The notes below the pieces were generated by a model. That model saw only the letters and a list, made by a program, of their open reading frames with translations. It had not been told where the DNA came from and ran no database searches. 64,000 bases of DNA, taken from NCBI RefSeq assembly GCF_030272615.1, contig NC_081412.1, positions 102,970,796-103,034,795 of the forward strand, read 5' to 3'. The DNA is from Cryptomeria japonica (Eukaryota; Streptophyta; Pinopsida; Cupressales; Cupressaceae). Position numbers and translations under genes: made by a program. Shown piece after piece: positions 34,780-47,915 of this stretch. The first letter of the stretch is position 1, and each line of letters opens with the position of its first letter.

Positions 34780-35540
34780 GTGCTAGGTGCTCTTGCCCAA
34801 AAGGATGATATGATACAATGGAGAGAAATATGAGGGGGGAGTGGTAGGAAATGTTAAGGGTAGCTGCTATGTGGAGAATGAGGAGGGAATGGGATGTGTG
34901 GGGAAAGGTGGACACAAGGGATATAAATTATGGAAGAAGGATATACATGGGGGGCAAAGAGGTTTATGATGTGGGTGGTAGAAGGGGTTGGAGTTAGGAT
35001 ATATTGGGAAATAAAGTGGAGTGGGAGGTATAAGGGGGTAATGAAAGGGTAAAGGGGATGTAGGTTATAATGGGAGTTATAAGGGGCAAGGAAAAAGGGT
35101 AAGTGGGTAGGGTGGTAGGTTAGGATAGGGATAGGATATGGGTAGGCTAGGATGGGGGTAGGTGATAAGATGGAAAGGGTAGGTTAATAGGTGTGTGGTA
35201 GAGGTAAGCTTAGGGAAATAAAGGAAGTAAGAATTATGGGATGTGGGTTAGAATAGGTGATTAAAGGGGTAAAGGGTTAGGTATTGTGGAGGGGAGTGTG
35301 AGATATAAGGTATGAAGGGAAGGGAGATGCTAGGATAGAATAGGGGTAGGGGTAAGGTTGAAAGGAAGTTAGTGGAGGGAGGTGAGGGTGTAAGATGGAA
35401 GGGTAGGTTTAAGTTAAGATGTGAAGGAGGTTAAGGCATGGGGTATGAAAGATGGATAAATGATAGAGGATAGGAAGGTAGGTGAGTTAGAAGGTATGGT
35501 AAATGGAAGGGAAGAGTGTTAGGAGAGGTGGAAATGGGAG
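34780..35540 (+). repeat. Strand-asymmetric G-rich, C-poor tract
   Basis: Over about 750 bp the plus strand is made almost only of G, A and T, with many GGG and GGGG runs such as GGGTAAGTGGGTAGGGTGG (35,097-35,115) and few C. It looks like an expanded degenerate array of short GGGTA/GGTAGG-like units. No gene is supported. Confidence 0.8.
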
Positions 35541-36228
35541 GAAACTGAAATGGGATTGATTGGGTTTGGGAACCCACTGATAGGATCGATAGAAGTGAAA
35601 GGGATTATGCCTTGGGTGGGCAAAGGGAATGTTAAACCTCACTTCATTTCAAAGAGAAAGACTTGGCTAGATCCTGAGCAACTACGAACAAAAGTTTAAC
35701 AGAAAAGACTCGACAACAACCAACTAAGCTAAGACAACTAACCTAGAAAGCGAAAAAGTGTGTTTTGGTGAAGAAACGTGATGTGAGAAGTTTGACGCAG
35801 AGGCAAGGGTAGATGTTACTATTTCATATTAGGACAACAACCACATTGATTAGGCAAGTCAAATAAGGTCTCTCCAATGTTTAGGATACACAAGGACAAC
35901 ATTAGTCATGTAAGTATGCATGAGCATGGGAATTGATAGTTACTTTCCTTTTAGACTAACTTGGGTCTATGACTCTCAATGGGCATATCACCTGCTCTAA
36001 ATCACCACAAATCCATTAGATATGTTTTAAGATGAAAAAAAGAGTTAAATGGTTTTGGTTCAATTTGCATAATTTCTATGTTCAAGTAATTTAATTTGGT
36101 ATATTATATTGAAACGTGATTTCATAACTAACATTTCAACTTCTATATAACTAGTTCTATAGCTTGATTTTTTTGCCTATGAAGAAAGACCATGTCAGAC
36201 AATATCAGTGAAAAATAAAATAAGGAGA

Positions 36229-36400
36229 CAATTGCTAGATTGTGGTCTAACTTGAAAAGAAAAGGTGATGGAAAATGTTATTGTCCCTGCAAAATTTGTA
36301 AGGGGTTAAATACTAGAAGACTTCTAATCAAAATAGCTAAGAAACATTGTAGGCATTGTATTTATCATGAAGTCTTGTCATTTCATCTCCTTGTTTGGGT
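36229..36400 (+). pseudogene. Possible CACTA transposase N-terminal remnant
   Basis: A short plus-strand reading contains LKRKGDGKCYCPCKICKG and then IAKKHCRHC. The C-P-C-x-x-C spacing followed by a later His resembles the transposase-associated N-terminal zinc-binding domain of plant CACTA/TNP2 transposases. Nothing of the catalytic transposase follows before the (TA)n tract. The resemblance is short and could be chance. Confidence 0.35.
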
Positions 36401-36749
36401 TGGTCTTCTTCCATTGGTGTTGTCCCTTCCTTTTCCAGAAAATTGGCTTTAAAGGATCTTGTATTTGGGTTAGCTAATTACCTATCAGCACCAGAGCTAC
36501 TTGCTTTGATCCCATTTTTAATAGGTTTACCAGTACTCAGTGGTTCATACAGTCCTCTTAAGAGTTGGAGCATCTCAACCATGGTGCACCTCATATTAGC
36601 TTGAAACCTATGCCCCCTATTGGTAGTTGATGGGGATAGAATACCATTTGATGTACATATCAATGAGGTGTTCTTTAAGTCTAGATAAGGAGAACTACTC
36701 CTAGATATACTTTAGAGATGTGGTGTATCTATAGAGATAGTTGGTAACC

Positions 36750-36941
<192 letters not shown>

Positions 36942-37299
36942 GGTTACATAGCACTCCTGGCCACCCCAACAAAGGTATGCGTAGATCGATGAGGACACCA
37001 CCTGAAATAGACTGTAGACAACACTCTCCCTCCAACTTGATACACTAGTATTCAAGAGGATCTAGACTATGGAAAACACCTCCACTCTAATAAGTCAGAC
37101 TACATTAAGTAAACACTCGGCCGATACAACCTGCCTTACCTTGCTGCAGTCACAGTACAAAATAATCAAATTGATTGGTCGCTCACCCCTTGCTGTAGTC
37201 ATAGTACATAATAATCAAATTTATTTATTTTTTAAAAATAAATAGATGACAACTAAAATTTGCACCCACGAACAAACCGTCAGACCAACAACATTCTTG

Positions 37300-37643
37300 T
37301 CAGTGCAAAGTTTCTAGTAGACGTCGAAATTCCGATGCCAACTTAAGAAACATCTGATGAGGATGTTGTATGTCCGACGACACTTCCTTGTCGGATAGTC
37401 ATCGATGCATATTCATGGGGGAGCATCAGAATTATGACGTCCATCTGATGACATTTTTGACCAGAGGAGCGATCATGGTCACCATCAGAAGAGTTCACGA
37501 TGTCGTCGGAATTCCAACGTTAAATGGCATCATCAGGAAGTTTGACAACAAGTTTTATATGGCTTCATTTGTCAGTATTCCGATGAAAAGCAGTCAAAAT
37601 TCCGACGATAGGCCGTCAAAAATTAGCCACGAATGTACTAGTG
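37300..37643. repeat. CACTA right terminal and subterminal repeats
   Basis: The segment contains GTCGAAATTCCGATGCC, TTGTCGGATAG, TCGTCGGAATTCCAACG, TATTCCGATG, AAAATTCCGACGATAGG and ends ATGTACTAGTG. These are the same motif class as at the left end, partly in the opposite orientation, as expected for CACTA subtermini. A 103-codon ORF over the array (37,370-37,681) is not considered a gene. Confidence 0.75.
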
Positions 37644-37646
37644 ATA

Positions 37647-38440
37647 ATAACATTTCTTCTGATATTTGTACTTCTAGTTAGGCTTATAGGGCTTATCATG
37701 CTTCTCATATCTATCATGCTTATAAAATTTATCATGCTTAACATACTTTGAGATTATTTTAAGACACCTAGAAGCAAAATTTCCTATCTTATTACAAGAG
37801 AAACATTTCAAAGGTAAATTTCCATCATACTTACCAACTCCCTTAGACAATCTTTGAGCAATAAGTGCTTCAATCTCATCCAAATCTCTTTCCTATTTTT
37901 CCATCTCTCATTTATCTTTCATATTTGGAAACCCTAGGTGAACTTTCTCTCGGATCATACTTTTGCTTCCCAGATACAGAGGCTTTAAATATAGTCTTAG
38001 ATTTACCATGTGATTCTCTAAATTCACTCAACTCAAAAGAAACATGCTTACCAACCAACATATCTATTGTCACAGTGGTCACAATCTGGATCTCATTAAT
38101 AGTAGCAACTTTAGATTTGTAAGAAGGAGGCAAGGATCTTAGTACTTTAGCAACAATATCATCTTCTTTAAGAGTTCCACTGGCACAACTGATGTTCGTG
38201 ACAAGTTCATTCACTTTAGCCATAAAGGATGATATGTTCTCATCTTCTCCCATTCTCAACATCTCATACTTTCCCTTCAAAATTTGTAGTTTAGCAACTT
38301 TGACATGTTTATCTACTTCATACAAGGTCTCTAACTTTTCCTACATCTCATGTGTAGTCTACAATCCCATCACATTAGTCATCTCTCAATCAGTCAAGAC
38401 ACTCAAAAATCCTTCTTTATCTCTTATATTATGTTCAACA
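37647..38440 (-). pseudogene. Copia-1 gag
   Basis: The minus strand encodes a UBN2-type Copia gag: ILKGKYEMLRMGEDENI, FMAKVNELV, VLRSLPPSYKSKV and, after a frameshift near 37,900, the zinc knuckle LPLKCFSCNKIGNFASRCL (C-x2-C-x4-G/N-x4-C form with Phe-Ala where His is usual). It would coat element RNA. The N-terminal codons and the PBS-containing leader are missing: gag text runs directly into the LTR at 38,444. Confidence 0.85.
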
Positions 38441-38443
38441 TCC

Positions 38444-39794
38444 TATTGGCAACAACAATGAAGAAAAATTGAGAGGGGAGGGGTGAATCAGTTTTCACTA
38501 GATTAAACAAATTAATCACAACTTCAAATCTGATCAACTGCAGTAAGAATAAAGATCATCACAATAACAACAACACACATAGCACCAAGATTTTGATGTG
38601 GAAAAATTGGTTAAGGGAAAAACCACAGTGGGAACCTACCCACAACAAGATGATACTCTACAATAGTGTGTGTGTAAATATTACAATGGGGAATGCACAT
38701 GCATTCAGACACACTTCCTAGAGCTCACAACTCAAAATAAGAAACCCAAAAAGGCTACAACCTTAAGGGAAGGCTCACTACCTTACAAAGATCTAACAAC
38801 ATTCCGGATTACATGAACTGAAAGATTAGCATCTCCAAACGTCTGATGACAGTTTTGGTTAAGCACATTTGTCTACCCTGCAACACTCTCTGCTCAATCA
38901 CTTCACACCAAAAGATGAATTCTCTTGTTCACACATACACCACTCTTTGATAATGCAGACACAACACCAAACAAACACTGATATCCAAATTACATGAATA
39001 TGACACCTATTTATTCAAATCACCAACCTTGACTACAAGGTCAACTCAACCCTTAAGACCTAATTACAAAATTACATCACATGATACATAGATTAACCAC
39101 TAGACCAATACAATGCCATTGACATCATAACATGGACCCAAATCAAATCCTTGAATACGCTACACCACTAGAAATCTTGCCAAGATCATCTGTAACATGC
39201 TACACCACTGAAAATGTCGCATAACATGAAGAACACCGCCGAACCCATACGATCCACATGATCAATGCAGACCAACAAAACAAATAGGACACGATTAGGA
39301 AACACCAACAATAAAGTTATAACCATCCACAATAGCTGCACCAACACCACTTAATCAAATCTTCATTGATCAACATGTTAATACTCAAGAACACTCAACA
39401 ACAACAACTGGGACTAGAAAGATAACTTGCGGAGCACCAAATCATGAACCATCTGAATCAAAGGTACACATGAACATCCCAAACACTCTCCCAAATCCGC
39501 ATCTCAAGATCTAATAATTTTGGAGAATAGCAAAACACTGCAACATTGATAACAGAAAAACCAATCCCTATACCAGAATCCATAACTCGATCAAATCACC
39601 ACATAGCACCATGAAACCAACACTAAATCAAGTAGAAATACTTCATTACTGAAATTACAAATCTGCACAAGAACATTTGCAACATACCAACTAAAACAAC
39701 CAAACCAACTCTCTGCAATCACCAAAACGTCAAAGCACATGAATATGTGTGCATCAATGACAACAACATATCCTAGCAACAACAATATCCAACA
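38444..39794 (-). repeat. Copia-1 5' LTR
   Basis: This 1,351-bp LTR starts TATTGGCAACAAC on the plus strand (TG mutated to TA; the other copy reads TGTTGGCAACAAC) and ends ATCCAACA. It is followed by the right ATAAT duplication. It carries the shared LTR motif GATTTTGATGTGGAAAAATT and GGGAAAAACCACAGTGGGAA near 38,590-38,640. Confidence 0.85.
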
Positions 39795-39799
39795 ATAAT

Positions 39800-40894
39800 A
39801 TCATCTAATTAGACTCTTCAATTTAGATACTATTTACCTAACCAATTATAAAAATAGTATTCATGATATTCTTTTTTAGAACCCTCAAATTATCAAATAC
39901 TTTGACTAAACTATATAATTTTTTATAATTTATAAAGAACACCAAGACAAATACCAAAAATCAATAATAGTTAAAAAAAACTAAATTATAAAATAGATAG
40001 AAAGATTCATAAATATTTTTTCTTGCAAAATATCAATTTCTTGCTATACAAATTAGGGTATTTTAAAAAAGTTGAATAACTAACACATTAAGTAAATGAA
40101 TAGATCTATGACTATGAAAATAAATAGTTCAAATTAAATTTAAAGAGTAATCATTTTGACATTAGAGTTGTCTTCAAAGAATGAGATGGATATGCCAAAA
40201 CTTAAAACACAATAAGAATACTACCATAAAGCTGCATTTTTTATGTTGTGTGATAAACATGCCCAAGACCAAACAAAATAATTAATTAAAAAAATAAAAC
40301 TAATGTAAAAAAGCACAAAATATCCTTGATCTTCATCTTAGGGATCCTTCTATTGGGAAGCTCCTCCAAAATCCCCTCTATATTAGTGTTTGCCATTACA
40401 GAAAAGGGCTGAAGATTACAACTAAGGGCTCAAAATTACGACTTAGGATTCAAAATTTTATATTTTAATCACAAATAAGAAGAAATAGAAAAAAGAAAAG
40501 TGAATTTGAAGAAAGAAAGAAACAGTGAAAGAGTTTCATAAGAATGACATCAATGTCAAAAATTTTGTCATTTCCTGGTGACAAATTTCTTAGTTGAGAT
40601 TGATGTGCAAAAACGTTGACAAACCAAAAAATACGGTGTGAGACATTTTTATGCTGGGGACAATCCCCACCTAAAGATAGCCTATTAGCTAATGAAAAGG
40701 AAAATTTGTAAGGAAATTAGGAATATGTTGTAGTTAGTTTTTTTAAAAAAATTAACTAATTTTTTGAGATTTATTTTTAATATTTTCTATATCAACGCAA
40801 ATAAAATTTTAGTTTTATAAAATTAGTTTTTTTTAGTGTTAAATGTTGGAATATTTTTATTAATTTGAGTGTCAATGTCCATCAATTTATACAA
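39800..40894. other. AT-rich spacer between Copia-1 and LINE-2
   Basis: I see no gene or repeat structure. It is the pre-insertion sequence left of LINE-2. Confidence 0.5.
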
Positions 40895-41111
40895 TTTTTT
40901 TTGGTGTCCATGTTTTTTATTAGTAAAGCAACGTTAATAGGGCGTTGACCCTTAACATAGTCATAAACTATCAACAACACAAACGACATCAAAACATCAC
41001 AAAAACAAAGTTTGCAACGACTGTTTAGCAGAAATAAAAAGCATCAGGGGCATATATCTTTTGAGACCAAAAGAAAGCCAGTAACAACTAACAGACTAAG
41101 ACCTAAGGGGT

Positions 41112-42868
41112 TTATTTACAGACCCCAGTCATATCTATGAATTTACCCCAATCCTCAGAGAGGAACCTATAGAGTTCTTGGTTAGCCTGTTTGTTAGCTT
41201 CATCTTCAACAATCCTGTCACAAAGGGGGTAGAGAGTCAACATATATTTGTGCATTACATGAATGCAAAATTTGTTGATACCGATGAGATGCTTGTCCTT
41301 GGCATCCAACCCACTACTAATCTCTTTGATTTCTAGTTTCAACTTCTGAATTTAATCATTCACCCCCAAACTATCGAGGTGGTTCCTCAGCTCATAGACA
41401 TTGCAATTAAGGGCCTTCAGTTCATCCTCCTTGAGGTGATACTTGGGTTCCACATCCTCATCCTTTTGCATTTCTTGATGTTCCTTCTCCTTGGAAGAGA
41501 GACTCTTGTCTTTTCTCTTCTTCTTCTTATTCTTGTTGCTTTTCCCATCCTTATCTCCACCTTCTGGAATAACCTCTTCATCATTCTAGACCTCCATGAT
41601 CAGCTCAGAAGCCATCCTAATAATAGGGTCCACCTTTTGCATAAGGCTATTTGAAGCTCCATCATCAAAAATCTCAATAGTTTTTTCATTGGTTATGTTC
41701 AAATCATTGAGTCCCAGAGGGGAACTAGGATCCTCCATTTTGGAAATGTCCAAATTTTGATTGCTAGCCTCATCTCCCATAGGTTCATTTGCGATATCAC
41801 CACCCTCACCCTACTCAAGGTCCTCCTTAGTTTTAGCATCTTTTTGGGTCTCATCCTTATTCTCACCTACACCCCTGGAGGTAAGCCTATGAGACCTTCT
41901 TCTACCCTCAATTTCCACTTCTTGGTCTTCATCATCTGATTCCTCAAAGTTAGAATTATCAATGATAATTCATTTACATTTTTTGGTAGATTTACTCTTA
42001 CCCTTAGAGAAAGAGGGTTTCCTATCCTTCACAATAAAGGGGGAAGGGAAGGTGGGAGGGCTAAACTCAGTAATAGTTATAGAGGAAGAGGGAATCGAGG
42101 AGGAAGCAAAAGCTTCATTGGAGAGCTAGAAAAGTTTGGAAGGGGACATTCCGCTTGCAAAAGCCGCCAAAGGATGAGAGGCATGCAGAGGGGGTTGAAT
42201 TAGCATGATATTTCTGGGAGGTTATAAAGCTAAATGGTAGTGATAGAGCCTATAAATCAGACCCTGGTGGAGGGGGATAGGTGGTTTGTCATCATTTTTT
42301 CGGGTCAAGGGCCTCTTTGATTAAATTCTCCATAGAATGTAATAGATAGAAAGGAAAACATAACAAATCATTATTTCTAAAATTATTTAACAAGGGAAAA
42401 TGGTGGTAGTAGAAAAATTTATGGTGGCCCCCAAGATTAAAATACTTCATGATATTTAAACATACCATATCCCACAAGTATTTGAGCTCTTATCTGGAAG
42501 AAACCACCTTGAATTTTAACTAGAGCCTCCTTTCCCCTTAAAGAATCTATTGAGGCCTTCACTATTAGCCACATGACTCGCTCACTTCCATCTTCTTCCC
42601 TCCACAGATAGGCCAGTCACCTAGGCAATAGTTTCCTCAGTGACTTCAAAGGAAATCCCCCCAACAACCACTCTATGATTTTCCACGAGACTCCAAATTG
42701 GATGGAGAGTTTCTCATCATGCCCTTGCAGGTTTTCCATGAACTCCACCACTTGACCTTCAACATGGTAGTTCCAAACCACCATGTCCTTCTTGAAGTCG
42801 TCAGTTTTATCCGGCTCAAAATGAACCCTATCACCTCCCATGGAAGGATTACTAGTGTTGATGGCCAT
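41112..42868 (-). pseudogene. LINE-2 third ORF, unknown protein with coiled-coil end
   Basis: It starts at ATG 42,866-42,868 (MAINTSNPSMGGDRVHFEP) and ends about 200 bp before the element's 3' end. The N-terminal part, after one frameshift near 42,690, reads VVVGGISFEVTEETIA, stop, VTGLSVEGRRWK, which resembles the putative plant transposon protein domain. Next come YYHHFPLLNNFRNN and FPFYLLHSMENLI. The last part (about 42,040-41,112, one frame with four stops) is Ser/Lys-rich, basic (EGRRRSHRLTSRG), acidic, then charged and coiled-coil-like (KDKSLSSKEKEHQEMQKDED). Function is unknown; it lies within the target-duplication-bounded LINE. Confidence 0.6.
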
Positions 42869-43004
42869 AGTTTTTTCCTATGCCCTAGACATAATCAGTA
42901 GTAGAGAAGATAGGTAAAAATCAATGCTTTGTTAAAATGAGCTTATTTTTAACATAAGTATTAAAATTTTGGAGATCATGCAAGCCATCGATACAATAAT
43001 TGCC

Positions 43005-44020
43005 TTAATTATACTCCAGACAAGGAGAAGCATGCGAAAGGTAGCCCCAACCTCTCAAAGTGATATTGGAAATTAAATACGTCATCTTGTAATCGGGGCT
43101 TAAGGAGTAATCATTAATTGGACACCCACATGTCCTGCCAAGTCCAATACTTTCACTGAGCACACATTTCTCCATTGATTTACATGTATTGTGGCTCGAG
43201 TGAACTACATCATTAAAAGATACAAATAGAAGTAATGCCAACAAATGATGATGAGGTGGACATCGCAATTCATGGCCTTGTTGACAGTCCACATAATGAC
43301 CATTAGTGTTAGTCAACATAAGGTTGTGATTTTTCAAATTTGATAGTTCCCTCTTCCGGTGATACCTGTGAGCCCAATGAAAAGGGTAGGTGAAATCAAG
43401 GATGGGAGATTGGATTTCTATACTCTCCTTGAAGGAGTAGTCTAACATTGAGAGGCAAGGAATTCAAATTCCTCCAACATCTGAGACCTTTCTTAGGAAG
43501 CCCAAGTGCCACCAAAGCATTAACAACCCTATTACCTTCCCTATAGATATGGCCCAATAAAATGAATCAAAACCTGAGATGAGTCTAAGAATATCTATGA
43601 TGATACCATCAATTGACCAGTTAATTTTGTTTAGTCCTTTAATAGCATCAATGATGAGTTTAGAGTTCCCTTCTATGACAATGCCCTAGATGCCAATAGA
43701 GAGGGCAATACGAAGGCCCCAAGCTAGGCCCATGCCTTCAGCCTAATTGCTAGAGAAACCATTAAAATCTACAACATAAGCAACCACTAACTCCCAATGT
43801 AAGATCTTAAAATTACTCCACCCACTACCAAACCAAGTTTGACAGCCTCATCAAAGTTAATCTTGAAGTAGCTAGGGGTAGGTGGTGTCCACTTGGTATT
43901 CATTCTAAGCAGACGCTTAGAATTATCAAAGGTTGTGAAAGAGCATGGTAGGTTCGATTATAGGGATAATTTGTTATCACTAATGGAGGGAGGGTTGGGG
44001 GGTATTTTAACAAAAATAAT
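43005..44020 (-). pseudogene. LINE-2 RNase H remnant and following region
   Basis: The minus strand near 43,860-43,600 reads FDEAVKLGLVVGGVI, then AEGMGLAWGLRIALSIG and IVIEGNSKLIIDAIKG, the plant RNase H pattern (compare LINE-1 FAECQAL and GDSMVVIQ). Stops and frame changes are frequent. A 147-codon minus ORF at 43,005-43,448 continues from it without recognised motifs. Confidence 0.75.
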
Positions 44021-44405
44021 ATAGATTCTCCAAAAGGAGCTTGAAGAAACACCCGAAAGCAACCTCAGTAGAGGTTTTTGTATCATGGAAGATCTTGTTA
44101 TTCCTCTCCTTCTAGATGCTCTAGCTTAGGTGCAGTGGAACTTGCCTCCAAAGCTATTGAATCAGGGGGTTAGGAGTTAATCCCCCCACTCATGTAATAA
44201 TTGAGTCAAGTTATCATTCATAATCCAACAAATATTAAGATTTTGACAAACCATTCCTCAAAAGGGTTTTAGCAAAAGCACAAAGTAGGAATAGATGAGA
44301 GGAATTTTTTTCATCAGTCTTGCACATAACACATTTGTTAGAAAACTGGAAACCTCTCTTGGAGAGGTTATCCTATGTGAGGATCTTATTATGGAGGGAA
44401 ATCCA

Positions 44406-47400
44406 CTAAAAGAAGTTAATTCTAGGGATGAGGTAGGGTATCCAGGTTTTCTTCCACCAAGTATAATAGTTGTTATCCCTTAGAAGACTGTGGTAAGAAG
44501 TTTTCATAGAGAAATTCCCACTTGAGTTCCATTTCCAAATAAATTTATCCTCCCTAGGGAAAAGGGGTAATCTAATCTTTCCAAGCATAACCTGTAGCTC
44601 CCGGGTAGTAGGCAACAAATGGGGCTAGTCATAGAAAGAAAGAAAAAATGTCCTTCCAAGTATTGATAGAGAGGTAGTTGCAAAACCACTCACCAAAGAA
44701 CTCAATGGCATAGCATTGGATCCTCCTGAGGGAGGGGGAGGAAACCAGAGGTTTATCTCCCAACCAACAATCTTCCCAGAAAAAAATGTTTCTCCCATTT
44801 CCAATGAACCACTTCATACCCTGAGAGATTATATCTCCACATTTAAGAATATTGTTCCAAATTTTGGAGCCCCTAGGGACCTCATCCACATCGAGAAACT
44901 TTTGGAAGTTGTCTTGACCAAGGTACTTAACACACATAATGCAACCCAAATCATTATTTTGGCATATCAACTTCCAAAAAGTTTTAGCCACAAGGGCCTT
45001 GTTAAAATGAGAAATTTCCCCGATCCCCAGTCCACCATTGATTTTTGGGTAACAAACTTCATCCCAATATACCAAGTCTAACCTCTTCTCTTCCATACTA
45101 GTCCAAATAAAATTTCTTTGGATTATTTCCAATTTCTCAGTCATTGAGGCCAAGATTTTAAAGAGGGAAAGGAAGTAAATAGGGACCCTCTGAAGAGAGG
45201 AGGCCAGGAGCTGAGTTTCCCGACACTATTTGAAAAATATTCCCTTCCACCTTGCTAGTTTCTTTTACATTCTCTCAAGGATGGAAACCAAAAAGGAGTT
45301 AGAGACTTCCTTAATAGTAAGTGGTAGACCAAGGCATTTTCCCAGGAGGGAAGCAATCTGACATCCCAAAATACCCATGATTTTGGCTTGAAGTCTTTCA
45401 ACAGTGTGGAAGAAATAGATGTTGATTTAATCATAGTTGATATGTTGGCATGAGGGATTCACTAGCTAGGTAATAATATATCATGTACATTCATATTGGG
45501 GGTTTAATATCCCAAAAATGAGGGTGCAATATATTGCCTATCGGTGAAAATAGGGGGGTTTTTAATTTTGTCTATGAAAAAATACAATATTTGGTGAAAA
45601 TAGGGGGGCTTTTCATTTGGGCTATGTATTAGGAGGGGGTGATAAAAAAGAATTTTAGGGCAATATTTTTTGAAAATAGGGGGATTATTTAGTATTCCAT
45701 GAACACATGTGCTATAACCCATGTTCACTAAGTGAAGCCCTTGTATATGTTGAACTGATGCGTCCACATAAAGATTGAGGAGAATTTTCCACCCCCTAGC
45801 TTCAACTACCGAAGCCACCCCAAAAAGGATGGTGTCATCGATATATTATTGTAAAATAGTAGGAGGGATCAAGGAATAAGGTTTGATCCCCAATAAAGTT
45901 CCATTGTTGATAAGAGGGTTGGAGTTCCTACCCAAGATCTTAGCCAAAATAATAAAAAAGGTAAGGGGATAGAGGATCACACTAGCGAAGCCCCTTGGAT
46001 TCCCTAAAGGGTTCACGAGGGACATCGTTAATTAGAATAAAATATCTTGTAGTAGTGATGCATTCCTTGTTTAGTTTGAGAAATTTATCATCAACTCTAA
46101 TCTTTTCAAGGACCTTGAACAAGAAGTTCTAATTCACTCGATCGCCTTTGAGATATCTAGTTTCAACACCATACCAAGTCGACAACCTTTGTCCATTGAA
46201 TGAATAAATTCATGAGTGGAGATAGAAACATCTAATATTTGTCTCCCTAGGACAAAACCTTTCTGGCTTTGACTTATAAGCTTATCAAGAAAGGTATTGA
46301 TCCTATTGACAAGGAATTTGGAAAATATATTGTAAAATTTATTGCAAAGGTTGATGGGTCTAACGTCCTTGAGGAGGGTAGGTTCTTGAGTTTTGGGAAT
46401 CAAGGAAATAAAAGTGTTGTTCAATTTTTTTAGCAACTTAACCGATCTAAAGAAGTCCTTAGTGACCAAAATAACATCAATGCCAACTATGTCCCAGAAG
46501 TCTTGGAAAAAAGTCAAAGGAAAGCCATCTGAACCTGGGGCCTTATAGGTACCCATAGAGAGAACAACCACCCTCACCTCCTCATCAATAAATAAGACCA
46601 TTATGCTAGCATTCTCTTCCACCATGAGGGGGGTTGGGAGGTATTGAAGGAGAGTCTCATCCAAAAGGGGATCCCTAGATCTATTGTCATCTTTGAACAA
46701 TTTGCAGAAGAAGTATGAGGACATAGTTCCCAAACCATCATCATCTTTAATCTCTTAGTTCTAATCATTCTTTAGAAAAGTAATCTAGTATCTTGTCTTG
46801 TGTATACTTGTCGATCTATGGTGAAAGAAGATTTTTTGTCCCCTTCTCTGAACCATTGAAATTTGGATTTTTGCTTCTAGAAGATTTCCTCATGCATTGA
46901 GTTTTCCTTCCATTTTCTTTGTAAAGTTTCCTCTTCTCTATGGGTGGCATCAAGGAGGTTGCCTTGGTCAATTTTCTCCTGGATAGCTGTTAATTTGATA
47001 TTAAGATCCCTTCTTCTAAGAAAAAATATTTTTGAAAGTGTTTTTGTTCCATCCCCTCACATTCCTTCGAATCAGGTCTAGTTTTTGAGTCACCCTGAAC
47101 ATTGGTCTTCCAATGATAGGGGTATTCGGCCATCTTTCAGTATAGTCTTTGAAATTAGGATGAGAAGTCCACATTATTTTATAGTGGAATGGATTACCTC
47201 CCTTGGCATGTTGAGGAGGACACACTAGGAGAATGGGATTGTGATAAAAAACAGTTTGGGGTAAGGTAGAGAGGGAGGCATTGAAACCAAGGACCCCATT
47301 GCTTGAGATAAGGAATATATCCAACCTAACTTGTATGAGATGTTCACCCTTCCTATGATTGGACCAGGTAAATATTTATCCAACCAACTCAATATCAAGT

Positions 47401-47915
47401 AGCCCATTCATGTTAATGAAGTCATCCAGATTCATAATGTTGTCAGAGTAATCCTAGAGGCCCCCAAGATTTTCAAAAGGGAAGAGAGGGGAATTGAAAT
47501 CCTCAAAAATCATGTAGTGATCATCAGATTCAATTTGGACAAGCCAAGAAATGTCGTTCCAAAGGGAGAGATGACCCATTCTAGTATCGGGGGCATAGAC
47601 ATTAATAAGAAACCAGGAGCCCTTATGGGAAGAAAGCTTTGAAGCAAGGAAATTAGAAGAGGAGGAGAGAAAAATACTTGGAAAATGTAGAGGGTCGCAC
47701 ATAGTGACCACCCCACTAGAGGCTCTAGTTGCATTACTAATGAGAAACTAAGACCCAGGTCAGAATTTACAAGAAATGGTAGCAAAGGAGGTATCAGTCA
47801 TTTTGACCTCCTGGAGTAAAAGGACCTCAATCTTATTTTCTAGAATACAATTCTTGAGGGAATAGTTCTTTTGGGGGATATTAAGGCTTCACATGTTCCA
47901 TGAGAGGACCTTCAT
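44406..47915 (-). pseudogene. LINE-2 ORF2: endonuclease, RT, zinc finger
   Basis: ORF2 starts at ATG 47,913-47,915 (MKVLSWNM then a stop where Arg is usual). Visible are endonuclease parts (LINVYAPDTRMGHLSLWNDI at about 47,600), RT with TYKAPGSDGFPLTFFQDFW (about 46,540), PINLCNKFYNIFSK, SQSQKGFVLGRQILD, the catalytic-site region YIDDTILFG (about 45,850) and, after the MITE, YFFHTVERLQAKIMG and WFIGNGRNIFFWEDCW. A zf-RVT remnant follows (44,618-44,406). There are many stops and frameshifts, so it is inactive. Confidence 0.88.
45440..45752. mobile_element. hAT-like MITE inside LINE-2 RT
   Basis: The insert 45,448-45,744 (297 bp) is flanked by the 8-bp duplication ATATGTTG (45,440-45,447 and 45,745-45,752). 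Its ends are imperfect inverted repeats: GAGGGATTCACT on the left and AAGGGCTTCACT read from the right. Removing it and one duplication rejoins the LINE frame (ASVQHINYD, stop, INIYFFHTVERL). An 8-bp duplication with AGGG-type ends fits the hAT superfamily. Inside are three imperfect copies of GTGAAAATAGGGGG. It codes for nothing. Confidence 0.8.

Noticed and set aside
37370-37681. 103-codon ORF near the CACTA right end
   Set aside because: It overlaps the subterminal repeat array and crosses the element boundary at 37,643, so it cannot be a conserved gene.
44716-45081. 121-codon plus ORF
   Set aside because: It is the opposite strand of the LINE-2 ORF2 C-terminal region, which has clear LINE protein similarity.
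45504-45818. 104-codon minus ORF as a separate gene
   Set aside because: Its first part is LINE-2 RT and the rest reads into the inserted MITE; the fusion is accidental.
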